DNA of 47,951 nt. Source: Bacteroidaceae bacterium. GTDB taxonomy: Bacteria; Bacteroidota; Bacteroidia; Bacteroidales; Bacteroidaceae. Below the pieces are notes generated by a model. The model was not told where the DNA came from, ran no database searches, and saw only the letters and a list, made by a program, of their open reading frames with translations. The stretch spans positions 1-47,951 of the forward strand of contig JAGCPB010000105.1 of assembly GCA_017642425.1 (NCBI GenBank), given 5' to 3'. The position numbers were made by a program, and so were the translations under genes. Positions 17,344 to 26,544 of the stretch are shown one piece after another; the first letter of the stretch is position 1; each line of letters opens with the position of its first letter.

Positions 17344-20300
17344 ATGAGAAGAATCATAATATCAGCGCTGATTATACTATACACGTCATTGCTTTGGGCT
17401 ATCAACGGAGTCTCCATATCCCAGAATACAATAGGCAACGGACTGGAAAGCCAGTCCATGAACATAATTGCCAAAGACAGGCAGGGACGTCTTTGGGTAG
17501 GATCGGATGTAGGCATTTCATTGATATCCAACGGAACGGTGACAAATATCAGGGAACTGGCCACTGAAGGCGGGCTGGTGATATTGGGCAATGTCAGGGA
17601 AATTGTGTGCACAAACAGTATCCTGATAGCATGCGACGACAGAATCCTTCACTATGACTACAAGAAAAACAATGCCTTTACGGTCAGATATGATGAAACC
17701 ATTCTGAACACACAGGACTTCCTGTTGGAAGGAAACGTGGCCACATTCTATGACAGAGATACCCGAAGTCTGTATTCCTATGACATGGAAAGTATGGAAT
17801 GCAGCCTGGTGGCCTCCTTGACCGAACACAGAGAACACTCTTTCAGCAAGATCCTGCGTTCCAACTCAGACTCTACCATAATCTATCTGGCCGATGACTT
17901 ATATGGTCTGTACCGTTTCAACCGTAAGGACGGCTCTATGATACATGTGCCTAATACAGACACTCCCATTATAGCAAAAGCCACGGTAATAGACAACAGC
18001 AATGTAATATGGCTTTCGGTGCCTTCAAAGGGAATAAAAGGATATCATATAAGCGGAGGATTTGATCTGGTGGCGGAGTACAACACCGGTAATTGTGACC
18101 TGATATCGGATGATATTTCATATATCTGCTCATTGCCGAACGGAAACCTGCTCACATGCCATTCCAAAGCCGGAAGCTGTACCATAGAACGCAACAACAG
18201 GGTTTCGGGGAGGACAAACGTAATCAGGATTCCGGACCTGAAGAACATAACATCCGTGCTTGCCAATTCTCAGGACAGGGAAACGCTTTATGCCACAGAC
18301 GGATATGGTCTGATTTCAATGAAAAAGACCTTCATTGAACAGTTCTCTTACCTATATGAGCAGGAAAACGGCATTATCAGTTATGAAAACTTCATTTCGG
18401 CTATTGAAGAACCTCAAGGCTCTGTAATACTGGGTACTAAAGACAACGGCATCTGCAGAATCAACCCTGCCACAAGCCAGAAGGTTACAATACCTGAAAC
18501 CAGGAGTTTCAAAGTCAATACAATGTGCCGGTTTGATGACAACAGCATACTGATGTATGATGAAAGCTCGGGACTGCTGCTGTTTGACTGCAGAAACGGC
18601 AAGACAACGTCACTTGCCGGTCATCCCGTACTTGGCGGCATTTCCAGATCCAGGTCCACCAACATGCGTCTTGCATCCACCCCGGACGGGACCATATTCA
18701 TTTTCAATGTCAACTCCAGTCACTACATATACAGGAAGAATGAAAACAGGATCAAGGAATTGACACTCAGTTCATTTGACGGCAGAAGTATTACATCGGT
18801 AGAAAACATCTGTATTTCGAGATATGCCGTCTATGCCACATGCATGGGAGAAATCCTGGAAATCAATTTCAATGCCACGGATACCAGATGCATATATCAC
18901 AACAAGGAAAGAGTGATTCACAACATAACCTCATTGGCTTCAAACTCCAGAGGTGAGCTGTTCTTTACGGAACCGGAGGGGCTTCATTGCTACAACCCGC
19001 ATTCTAATGCGGATGAACTGCTTATCAATACATGGGGAAACGGACGTTTCATGAATGTAGCCGTTGACAGCAAGGACCGTGTATGGTTCAACACCACCGA
19101 CGAGTATCTGCATATGTATGATCCCGAAAAGAAAGAGCTGCTCATGTATTCCGTCGAAGACGGAGTGCCCGATTCCCGTTCACAGAACAAATTTTCCATC
19201 TGCACCACATCCGGAATAATCCTCTACCCCAATGCAAACGGAATGGTGGCAATCAATACCAACGGATCACTGATGTATGACACTCCTCCCATAGAGGTAA
19301 CCTGTGTTTCGCTCAGGACAGAGAGAAGGGAAATACCGGAAAAGTATCTTGCCGGCTCACTCGACAAACCGGTAAGACTGCCGTCAAAGTTCAGGGAACT
19401 GACCCTTGAATTCTCAGCGAACGAGTTCAATCCCATCTATCCTCACCTGCTCATATATGATATCTACAGGAACAACCTTCCAATAAAGTCCATCAGTACC
19501 ACCAGCACTGAAATAACCCTTCCAAGACTGGATAACGGCACTTACAGCGTGGTCATAAGACAGGCTTACCGCAGGGGACTCAGCGAACCGCAAACCATAC
19601 TCATGTTCAGGATCCCCAATTCCTATTTCGGGACCATCCCTGGAGTGCTCACAGCCCTTGCCCTGATGCTTGCTTTCGGTTATTCAATAGCTAAAATCTC
19701 AAGTACAAGAGAAAAGAACCGCATGGAAAAAGCCATAGCGGCACAGGATATAAAGAACCGGGAAGACAAGATTGCATTCCTTTCCAACATAGCCCACGAG
19801 CTGCGGACTCCGCTTTCGCTTATATACAATCCCGTAAAGGACTTCCTCCAGGAGAAATCCGTTGACGGAATCGATTATGAACGTATGGAACGTATATTCA
19901 ATCAGGTCAACAAAATGACGGTTATGGTCAATATGATTCTTGACAGCAGCCGTGCCGATATAAACAAAGCCGATATCCTGATTGAAGAGGTTAATCTTAA
20001 CGAATGGATCAACTTCCTTCTGGAAGATTACCGCATTGACTGTTATGGCAAAGGTTTCAGTCTCAAGTTCATAATGGACAATTCAATAGGTACAGTCTCC
20101 ATTGACAAGAGAATTATAGAAACCGGACTCTCCAACATGGTTAACAATGCCATAAAATACAGTCCTACAGGAACAACAATAACGGTGAGCACTTCAAAGG
20201 TTGGCGAAGAGATGATACGCGTCTCTGTCAAAGATCAGGGACGTGGATTCTCCTGTGACCCTGAGGAGCTGTTCAAACGTTATTACAGGGACAATATAGA

Positions 20301-21321
20301 CAACTCCATTCCCGGATACGGGTTGGGACTTCCATATGCACGCCTTCAGCTGAGTCTCATCAACGGAAACATGTCGGCTTTCAGGAATGAAGACGGAGAG
20401 GGTTCCACATTCTACATGGAATTCCCCTCTGTTATAGGAAATAACGGCGCTCCTGTCCATAAAAACGTTAACGGGCAGACAGGTAATGAAGCATCGGAAA
20501 AACCAGAAGACAACATACACCATGAGATGACAGAAGAAGGAATGGCTCAGGACTTTGATACCAACAACATGACAATAATGTATGTTGGAACTGATGACGA
20601 TGAACTCAAATCATTTACCGATAAGTTCAGTGGTATGTTCAAGCTTATCCTGACCGCTCATGATGGCATTGAAGCTATCAACCTGCTTAAACAAACCGAT
20701 ACAGACCTTGTCGTCAGCAATGCAGATATGCCCAATATGGATGGTTTTGAACTCTGCCGCACCATAAAAGGCACTCTGGAAATAAGCCACATCCCTGTAA
20801 TACTTCTCACATCACGCACGGACAAAAGGAACAAGGCCCTGGGATATAAGATGGGTGCAGATGCCTTCATCAGCAAACCATATGATTTTAAGAAGATGAA
20901 TGCCTTGATAAGGAGTCAGTTGGGTGGTCGTTTTGAGGTAAAACGCCAATACAATTACGGTTTCTTCAGCACTATGAACCCTGACCAGACTTTCAGCATG
21001 ACAGATGAAGAGTTCATACGCTCCCTTAACACACATATCAACGAACATATATCAGACCTTTCATTGAATGACGGTTTCATAACCGAACAGATGAATCTGT
21101 CACCGTCAGTCATTTCAACAAAGATGAATATGCTACTGGGAACAGACCTGAACAGTTATATCAACAGGATAAGGATAAGGCTTGTCAAAGACAAACTCAT
21201 GGATACGGACAAGGAACTTGAGGCTATCGCCAGGGAGACCGGTTTCAAGGATGTTGAAGCCTTGAACGAGGCTTTCAGACGTGAGACCGGCAAGAATGTT
21301 TTTGAAATACGTGACTTATAA
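17344..21321 (+). CDS. Hybrid two-component sensor/regulator with degenerate receiver (HTCS-like)
   Basis: A 1325-residue one-protein phosphorelay. In order: signal peptide (about 1-19); a periplasmic sensor of two beta-propellers with Reg_prop repeats (DRQGRLWVGSDVGISLI); a Y_Y_Y domain (about 686-755); a membrane helix (about 762-782); a HisKA domain with phospho-accepting His818 (NIAHELRTPLS); HATPase with N, G1 and G2 boxes (NNAIKYS, DQGRGF, GYGLGL); a receiver (about 1075-1195); and a C-terminal AraC-type HTH. The receiver is abnormal: Asn1126 stands at the phospho-acceptor position (VVSNADMP), and Gly-Thr at 1082-1083 replaces the acidic pair. The Lys (SKPYD) and Thr (LLTSRT) remain. 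The second HTH half-motif is also divergent (KDVEALNEAFRRETG). It is a tandem paralogue of the next gene. The ligand is unknown and no PUL genes are adjacent. Confidence 0.9.
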   Translation: MRRIIISALIILYTSLLWAINGVSISQNTIGNGLESQSMNIIAKDRQGRLWVGSDVGISLISNGTVTNIRELATEGGLVILGNVREIVCTNSILIACDDRILHYDYKKNNAFTVRYDETILNTQDFLLEGNVATFYDRDTRSLYSYDMESMECSLVASLTEHREHSFSKILRSNSDSTIIYLADDLYGLYRFNRKDGSMIHVPNTDTPIIAKATVIDNSNVIWLSVPSKGIKGYHISGGFDLVAEYNTGNCDLISDDISYICSLPNGNLLTCHSKAGSCTIERNNRVSGRTNVIRIPDLKNITSVLANSQDRETLYATDGYGLISMKKTFIEQFSYLYEQENGIISYENFISAIEEPQGSVILGTKDNGICRINPATSQKVTIPETRSFKVNTMCRFDDNSILMYDESSGLLLFDCRNGKTTSLAGHPVLGGISRSRSTNMRLASTPDGTIFIFNVNSSHYIYRKNENRIKELTLSSFDGRSITSVENICISRYAVYATCMGEILEINFNATDTRCIYHNKERVIHNITSLASNSRGELFFTEPEGLHCYNPHSNADELLINTWGNGRFMNVAVDSKDRVWFNTTDEYLHMYDPEKKELLMYSVEDGVPDSRSQNKFSICTTSGIILYPNANGMVAINTNGSLMYDTPPIEVTCVSLRTERREIPEKYLAGSLDKPVRLPSKFRELTLEFSANEFNPIYPHLLIYDIYRNNLPIKSISTTSTEITLPRLDNGTYSVVIRQAYRRGLSEPQTILMFRIPNSYFGTIPGVLTALALMLAFGYSIAKISSTREKNRMEKAIAAQDIKNREDKIAFLSNIAHELRTPLSLIYNPVKDFLQEKSVDGIDYERMERIFNQVNKMTVMVNMILDSSRADINKADILIEEVNLNEWINFLLEDYRIDCYGKGFSLKFIMDNSIGTVSIDKRIIETGLSNMVNNAIKYSPTGTTITVSTSKVGEEMIRVSVKDQGRGFSCDPEELFKRYYRDNIDNSIPGYGLGLPYARLQLSLINGNMSAFRNEDGEGSTFYMEFPSVIGNNGAPVHKNVNGQTGNEASEKPEDNIHHEMTEEGMAQDFDTNNMTIMYVGTDDDELKSFTDKFSGMFKLILTAHDGIEAINLLKQTDTDLVVSNADMPNMDGFELCRTIKGTLEISHIPVILLTSRTDKRNKALGYKMGADAFISKPYDFKKMNALIRSQLGGRFEVKRQYNYGFFSTMNPDQTFSMTDEEFIRSLNTHINEHISDLSLNDGFITEQMNLSPSVISTKMNMLLGTDLNSYINRIRIRLVKDKLMDTDKELEAIARETGFKDVEALNEAFRRETGKNVFEIRDL

Positions 21322-21391
21322 GTGTCTTTCATGATTTGTTCATTCAATTCATATTTACTACATTAGCCAAACAATCATAGAATCAAGTCAT

Positions 21392-24300
21392 ATGAAAAAG
21401 AGGATTCTGACAATATTGTTATCATTCATTGCTTTTCTGAACTTAAGCGCCAACTACACTCAGCAGGTGCAGATTGGAACAGATAAGGGTCTCAGCTGCG
21501 ATGCCGTCAGGGCGTTTGCCAGAGATATTTACGGACGGCTTTGGGTGGGAACCGTAAACGGTGCAGACATGATTTCCAACGGGATAATTCGTCAGTATCA
21601 GTATTTCACGGTTGACGGTAATGACATTGTTGCCGGCGACGTACAGTCAATAGGATGTTCCCGGCGGGCAATCATTGCCACCACCCACCATTTAATCGAT
21701 TTCGATCCTGACAATGATTCCACAAGCATAGTCACTTATGACGGCAGGAATATCCGCACAGAATTCATTATGATGAGGGGAGATTCGGCATTTTTCTTCA
21801 ATATGCCCTTAAGTGCCGTGATGATGTATGACCTTAACACCTGTACGACCAGAATTGTGGCACAGTTCCCGTCAGAACGCCAATTCCACTTTACCAAGAT
21901 ACTCCAGGTCTCAAATGATCCCAATCAGTTGCTGCTGGTTGAGGATGAACGAGGTTTCTATCATCTTGACATAACCACAGGAGCCCTTACACATCTGGAA
22001 AATCTTGGCGCAGGTGTTATTAGCAGGGCAGCATTCATTGATTCAAAAGACATACTTTGGATAGCCTACAGGGATAAGGGCATCTCCGGTTATTATGTAA
22101 AATCCGGATTTGACCTGATAGCCCACTTTGACAGGTCAAATTCAGAAATACCTGAAAACAATATTATCTGTCTTTCAGAAATGCCTGACGGCAGCCTTTT
22201 TACCTGTTCTCCAAATAACGGAATATGTATCCTGAACCGAAAGACCGGAAAGGCCGAGGATGTTTTTTTCAAGCAGATACCGCCCATGCATGTTTTATGT
22301 GCTATGTCCAATGAAACAGAGAATGAAATTATCCTGGGTACATTGCATAGAGGTATAATTACATTGAAAAAGTCTTTTTTCCACAACCTGAACAACACCG
22401 TCACCGAGCACGACACAGAATCTACAAGCATACCGATATCAGGTTATCAGGAGAGTGACGGCACAATCTGGTTCGGTTCCGGCGGATTCGGAATAAGCCG
22501 TTTTGATGAAGAAAAAGAGGTTTTTACCCAATTCCAGGCAACAGATGGAATGAGAATAGCCGGTATATGCCAATATGATGAGAACAACCTGTTGATTACC
22601 GAGCGTACACAGGGACTTTTCCTTTTCAACAAAAGAAGAGGAACTATCAGTGAGGCAAAATTCCTTTCTGATGCCGGAATCAACATATCATCATCAAGGC
22701 TGACCAATCTTAAAACCTTAACGACACCAGACGGAGATATCATGTTGTTCAACTGCAACGGCCGTCATCTGATATACCGCCGTAACATCAAAGAAGTAAC
22801 GGAAATAGTGCTGCAGATGAACGGTGAGGAGAACAGAGGCGTGGTTGAAGACGTAAAGATGTATCCTTCGCACGCCACCGTAGTATGTAACGGTTGCATC
22901 TACGAGATTGACTACAGGACATTGCTGGCCCGACTCATATTCCAGAACCAGGAAGACGGACACAGCGCCATATCCCGCGTTGTAGAGGATTCACGCGGCA
23001 TCATCTGGGCTTGTTCACCCGATGAACTTATCAGTTATGACCCCAGGGCCAACAAACTGTCAAGAGTTATGGACAAGAAAGACTACGGAGTCTTTCTGTC
23101 AATGGCTATAGACCTCCATGATCATCTTTGGATTACCACAGACAAAAGCTTCATGATCATGTTTGATACCAATAACAAGGAGTTCCAGGAGCCCTCTACC
23201 TATTATGGCAGGGATTGCGGAACAATGCTCAACTTCATGCCGGGTTTCTCTTTGGTATCTGACAAGGGGCTCGTCTATTTTCCTAATACTTCCGGTCTTA
23301 TTGTCATTGATCCCAATGACGCAGACATACGTTTCAACAGCGATCCATACCCTTTGGCACTTACCAAGATCGTCCTTGACGGAACCATATATGAAAGCCA
23401 CGGTGTACAGAACAAACCTCTCAGCCTCCCTAACAAGTTTTCACTTTTAGGCGTCCATGTAGCCCTCAATCAGTTTGATCCCACAAGACCTGTCTCCCTT
23501 AAATATACACTCATGAAGAAAGGCAGGCTGTATCCTGTAATGGAAGTTGTAACAACCAACACAGAACTTTCCATTCCCAGGTCCACTCATGGTTCTTACA
23601 CTCTTTCCGTAAGCCAGCACACAATACAAGGTTGGAGTGAACCCCAGAATATACTTTCCTATAATGTGGCACGTCCCTTCATAATGACAGTACCTGCATA
23701 CCTTCTCATCATTGCCATCATCATATCCATAAGCGTAACCATATCAAAGGTCGGTATCAGTTTGAAACAGATTGATATGGACCGCGCCATCAATGCCCAG
23801 GAGAACAAGCACAAGGATGACAAAATCTCCCTACTCTCAAATCTGGCTCATGAACTCAGGACACCGTTATCGCTGATATATAACCCGGTAAAGGATATGC
23901 TTGAAGAGAAGTCTGTCAAAGGTATTGACTATGACCGTCTGGAACGCATATTCAATCAGGTTCAGAAGATGACAGAGATGGTCAATACCATTCTGGACAA
24001 GGGAACCAGTGACATCAATAGAAGTGACATTGTAATAGAGCAGGTTGACCTTAACGAATTGATCGGCAAGATTATTGAGGATTTCAAGATTGACTGTTAT
24101 GCAAAAGGCCTTAAGACCCAATTTGAGCCTATGTCCGGTCTGGGCAGGACAGGAATTGATGTCAAGATGGTAGAAACCGCTGTAAACAATATAATGACCA
24201 ATGCCATAAAATACAGCGACACCGGCACCATCACAATATCCACCGGTCATGACAAGGGCATGATCTGGATCAAATTCCATGACGAAGGCCGCGGTTTCAC

Positions 24301-25366
24301 CTGCAAGCCCGAAGAACTCTTCAAACGTTATTACAGGGAAAATGAGAACATACCCGGATATGGACTGGGTCTTTCTCACGCCAAACTGCTGATAGAACTG
24401 CTGGATGGTAAAATAAAAGCCGAAAAGAACATAGGTCCTGGCTCTACATTTACCATTGAGATACCTGATGACTTGTCAGAAAGATTCGGCAGTACACAGA
24501 CCAAACCTCAACCTCAGGCTCCTGTCATGTCCGAAACAACTGATTTCGGCACTATTGAGGAGACATCACAGAACGATGAAGTCTATTTTGATACTAAGAG
24601 CATGACTCTTCTCATTGTTGATGATCAGGATGATATACTGCAATTCATCAAAGACGAGTACTCTCAGCTGTTCAAGACCATCTACACTGCTCATGACGGC
24701 AAGGAAGCACTGGATATTATACGTCAGCGTATGCCGAATGTGGTTGTCAGCGACATAATGATGCCCCGTATGAACGGATTCGAACTTTGTAAGACCATTA
24801 AGACAGATCTGGAACTCAGTAGCATACCTGTCATCCTGCTTACTTCACGTAGCGATCCCAAAAATCAGGATATGGGTTACAAGATGGGAGCTGACTCATT
24901 CCTGCCTAAACCGTTTGATTCAAAGCTTCTGTACAAGATAATAAGGAGTCAGCTTAAGAATAGGTTCGAGATCAAGCGGCAGTACGCTACTTCATTCTTC
25001 ACTGCCATATCAGAGGATCAGACATTCAGTGCTGCCGATGAACAATTTGTCCTAAAGCTCAACCGCTTTATCCGTGAGAACCTGTCAAATACCATGCTGG
25101 GTGTGGATATGATAGTTGATCACATGAATGTTTCACGAACCACTCTGTTCAACAAGATGAACAACCTGGTAGGTGCATCTACAAACAAGTACATACGCCG
25201 CATAAGGATAGATGTGGCAAAGGATTTGCTGTCCAAGACAAACAAATCAGTAGGCACCATAGCCGAGGAGACAGGATTCTCCGAGAGCCAGTACTTCAGT
25301 ACCGTTTTCAAGCAGGAGACAGGAATGACACCGTCCCAGTTCAAGGACTCACTACGTAAGATATAG
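21392..25366 (+). CDS. Hybrid two-component sensor/regulator (HTCS), canonical receiver
   Basis: A 1324-residue paralogue of the preceding protein with the same domain order: signal peptide, Reg_prop beta-propellers (DIYGRLWVGTVNGADMI), Y_Y_Y domain, membrane helix (about 765-787), HisKA with His820 (NLAHELRTPLS), and HATPase (TNAIKYS, DEGRGF, GYGLGL). The receiver has acidic pair Asp1077-Asp1078, phospho-acceptor Asp1121 (VVSDIMMP) and Lys (PKPFD). The AraC HTH is canonical (TGFSESQYFSTVFKQETG, then MTPSQF). HTCS proteins usually sense oligosaccharides and activate adjacent susCD loci; none is adjacent here, so the regulon is unknown. The gap to the first gene is 70 bases with no terminator or clear promoter, so co-transcription is likely. 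Confidence 0.93.
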   Translation: MKKRILTILLSFIAFLNLSANYTQQVQIGTDKGLSCDAVRAFARDIYGRLWVGTVNGADMISNGIIRQYQYFTVDGNDIVAGDVQSIGCSRRAIIATTHHLIDFDPDNDSTSIVTYDGRNIRTEFIMMRGDSAFFFNMPLSAVMMYDLNTCTTRIVAQFPSERQFHFTKILQVSNDPNQLLLVEDERGFYHLDITTGALTHLENLGAGVISRAAFIDSKDILWIAYRDKGISGYYVKSGFDLIAHFDRSNSEIPENNIICLSEMPDGSLFTCSPNNGICILNRKTGKAEDVFFKQIPPMHVLCAMSNETENEIILGTLHRGIITLKKSFFHNLNNTVTEHDTESTSIPISGYQESDGTIWFGSGGFGISRFDEEKEVFTQFQATDGMRIAGICQYDENNLLITERTQGLFLFNKRRGTISEAKFLSDAGINISSSRLTNLKTLTTPDGDIMLFNCNGRHLIYRRNIKEVTEIVLQMNGEENRGVVEDVKMYPSHATVVCNGCIYEIDYRTLLARLIFQNQEDGHSAISRVVEDSRGIIWACSPDELISYDPRANKLSRVMDKKDYGVFLSMAIDLHDHLWITTDKSFMIMFDTNNKEFQEPSTYYGRDCGTMLNFMPGFSLVSDKGLVYFPNTSGLIVIDPNDADIRFNSDPYPLALTKIVLDGTIYESHGVQNKPLSLPNKFSLLGVHVALNQFDPTRPVSLKYTLMKKGRLYPVMEVVTTNTELSIPRSTHGSYTLSVSQHTIQGWSEPQNILSYNVARPFIMTVPAYLLIIAIIISISVTISKVGISLKQIDMDRAINAQENKHKDDKISLLSNLAHELRTPLSLIYNPVKDMLEEKSVKGIDYDRLERIFNQVQKMTEMVNTILDKGTSDINRSDIVIEQVDLNELIGKIIEDFKIDCYAKGLKTQFEPMSGLGRTGIDVKMVETAVNNIMTNAIKYSDTGTITISTGHDKGMIWIKFHDEGRGFTCKPEELFKRYYRENENIPGYGLGLSHAKLLIELLDGKIKAEKNIGPGSTFTIEIPDDLSERFGSTQTKPQPQAPVMSETTDFGTIEETSQNDEVYFDTKSMTLLIVDDQDDILQFIKDEYSQLFKTIYTAHDGKEALDIIRQRMPNVVVSDIMMPRMNGFELCKTIKTDLELSSIPVILLTSRSDPKNQDMGYKMGADSFLPKPFDSKLLYKIIRSQLKNRFEIKRQYATSFFTAISEDQTFSAADEQFVLKLNRFIRENLSNTMLGVDMIVDHMNVSRTTLFNKMNNLVGASTNKYIRRIRIDVAKDLLSKTNKSVGTIAEETGFSESQYFSTVFKQETGMTPSQFKDSLRKI

Positions 25367-25391
25367 CATACCGACAGAACGGAATTATCTT

Positions 25392-25428
25392 CAGGATCAC
25401 TCTTAACATGGTTTACAGAGTGATCCTG
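25392..25428. repeat. 12-bp perfect inverted repeat at the dprA 3' end
   Basis: CAGGATCACTCT and AGAGTGATCCTG are perfectly complementary around a 13-base centre. The repeat sits in the convergent junction of the second hybrid sensor gene and dprA and includes the dprA stop codon and last codons. Neither side has a T-tract. It may act as a bidirectional 3'-end hairpin. Confidence 0.7.
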
Positions 25429-26515
25429 GAGCCTGTTTTACAAGTCCCTTCATCTCAAGGCTGAACAGAATCGATGAAAGCCTGGGAAAAGGAATATTCA
25501 GTTCATTCATCAGCGTGCTTATGAACACACCCTGAGCCTTAAGGCGCACTCTTTCATATACTCTGCTTTCATCATCCGTAAGGTCAGGGAACAATTCTTT
25601 CTGAACTGCATTTCTTTTACGCTCACGGTCATTCCAGTTCATGGCGTTAACCATATCCAGGGCAGACGTTATAAGTGCCGCATGATTGTCTCTGATAAGT
25701 TCATTGCAGCCTACGGAGTACGGATCGCCCACACTGCCGGGGAAAGCAAAACACTCGCGTCCATAACTCCCTGCAATCTCGGCAGTTATCAGAGAGCCGC
25801 TCTTAGCTGCAGACTCAACTACAACCACGGCATCAGACAAACCCGCTATGATTCTGTTGCGCCTTACAAAATTAGGCCCTAAAGGTATGGTTCCGGACAT
25901 GAATTCAGTAACCAGCCCACCGTCTGACAGCATCTCTTTTGCGGTGCTGCGATGCGCATTGGGATAGATCATGTCAAGTCCATGGGCAAGCACTCCTATT
26001 GTAGGACATCCGTTTTCAAGGGATGCCTTATGGGACTCTATATCTATACCATATGCCAGGCCGCTTACTATAGTGACATCGGGACATAACTCATGTAATT
26101 CTTTAATAAAGGTGTGGCACATTCGGCGACCGTAATCAGTAGCCTTCCTTGTGCCTACAATGGCAACCATCCTGGCTGCATTGTAATTGACGTTACCCAG
26201 TGAAAACAGAACAAGGGGAGCATCATTGCAGTCCAACATCCTTGCAGGATAATCGGAATCGACGGGAGTTACGCATCTTATACCGTGTCTTTCTATAAAC
26301 TCCAGTTCTTCACGGATAAAAGAATCATACCCGGAACCGCATAACGCATCAATAATATGCGTATCGATTCCGGGTATGATTTCCTTAAGATGTTCGCGAT
26401 TCCTGAAGATCTCCTGCGCGCTTCCGAACTGCTTATACAGGTACTTGGCACCTATACAACCTAATCCGTCTATTCTGTTAAGAGTGAGCAGCGCCGTCAG
26501 TTCATCTTCCGGCAT
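25403..26515 (-). CDS. dprA: DNA-processing protein DprA (Smf)
   Basis: A 370-residue protein that loads RecA on incoming single-stranded DNA during natural transformation. It is also conserved in bacteria not known to be competent. An N-terminal HhH-like region (LLTLNRIDGLGCIGAKYL) precedes the extended Rossmann fold with IVGTRKATDYGRRMC, VSGLAYGIDIESHKASL, GPNFVRRNRIIAGLSDAV and SAAKSGSLITAEIAGSYGRE. A C-terminal winged-helix domain follows (GVFISTLMNELNIPFPRLSS). It lies 29 bases downstream of the TPR lipoprotein gene and could be co-transcribed with it. Its last residues (LCKPC) are encoded within an inverted repeat. Confidence 0.95.
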   Translation of the reverse strand: MPEDELTALLTLNRIDGLGCIGAKYLYKQFGSAQEIFRNREHLKEIIPGIDTHIIDALCGSGYDSFIREELEFIERHGIRCVTPVDSDYPARMLDCNDAPLVLFSLGNVNYNAARMVAIVGTRKATDYGRRMCHTFIKELHELCPDVTIVSGLAYGIDIESHKASLENGCPTIGVLAHGLDMIYPNAHRSTAKEMLSDGGLVTEFMSGTIPLGPNFVRRNRIIAGLSDAVVVVESAAKSGSLITAEIAGSYGRECFAFPGSVGDPYSVGCNELIRDNHAALITSALDMVNAMNWNDRERKRNAVQKELFPDLTDDESRVYERVRLKAQGVFISTLMNELNIPFPRLSSILFSLEMKGLVKQAPGSLCKPC

Positions 26516-26544
26516 GTGTTCACGCGAATTCTAACTTGTTCTTA

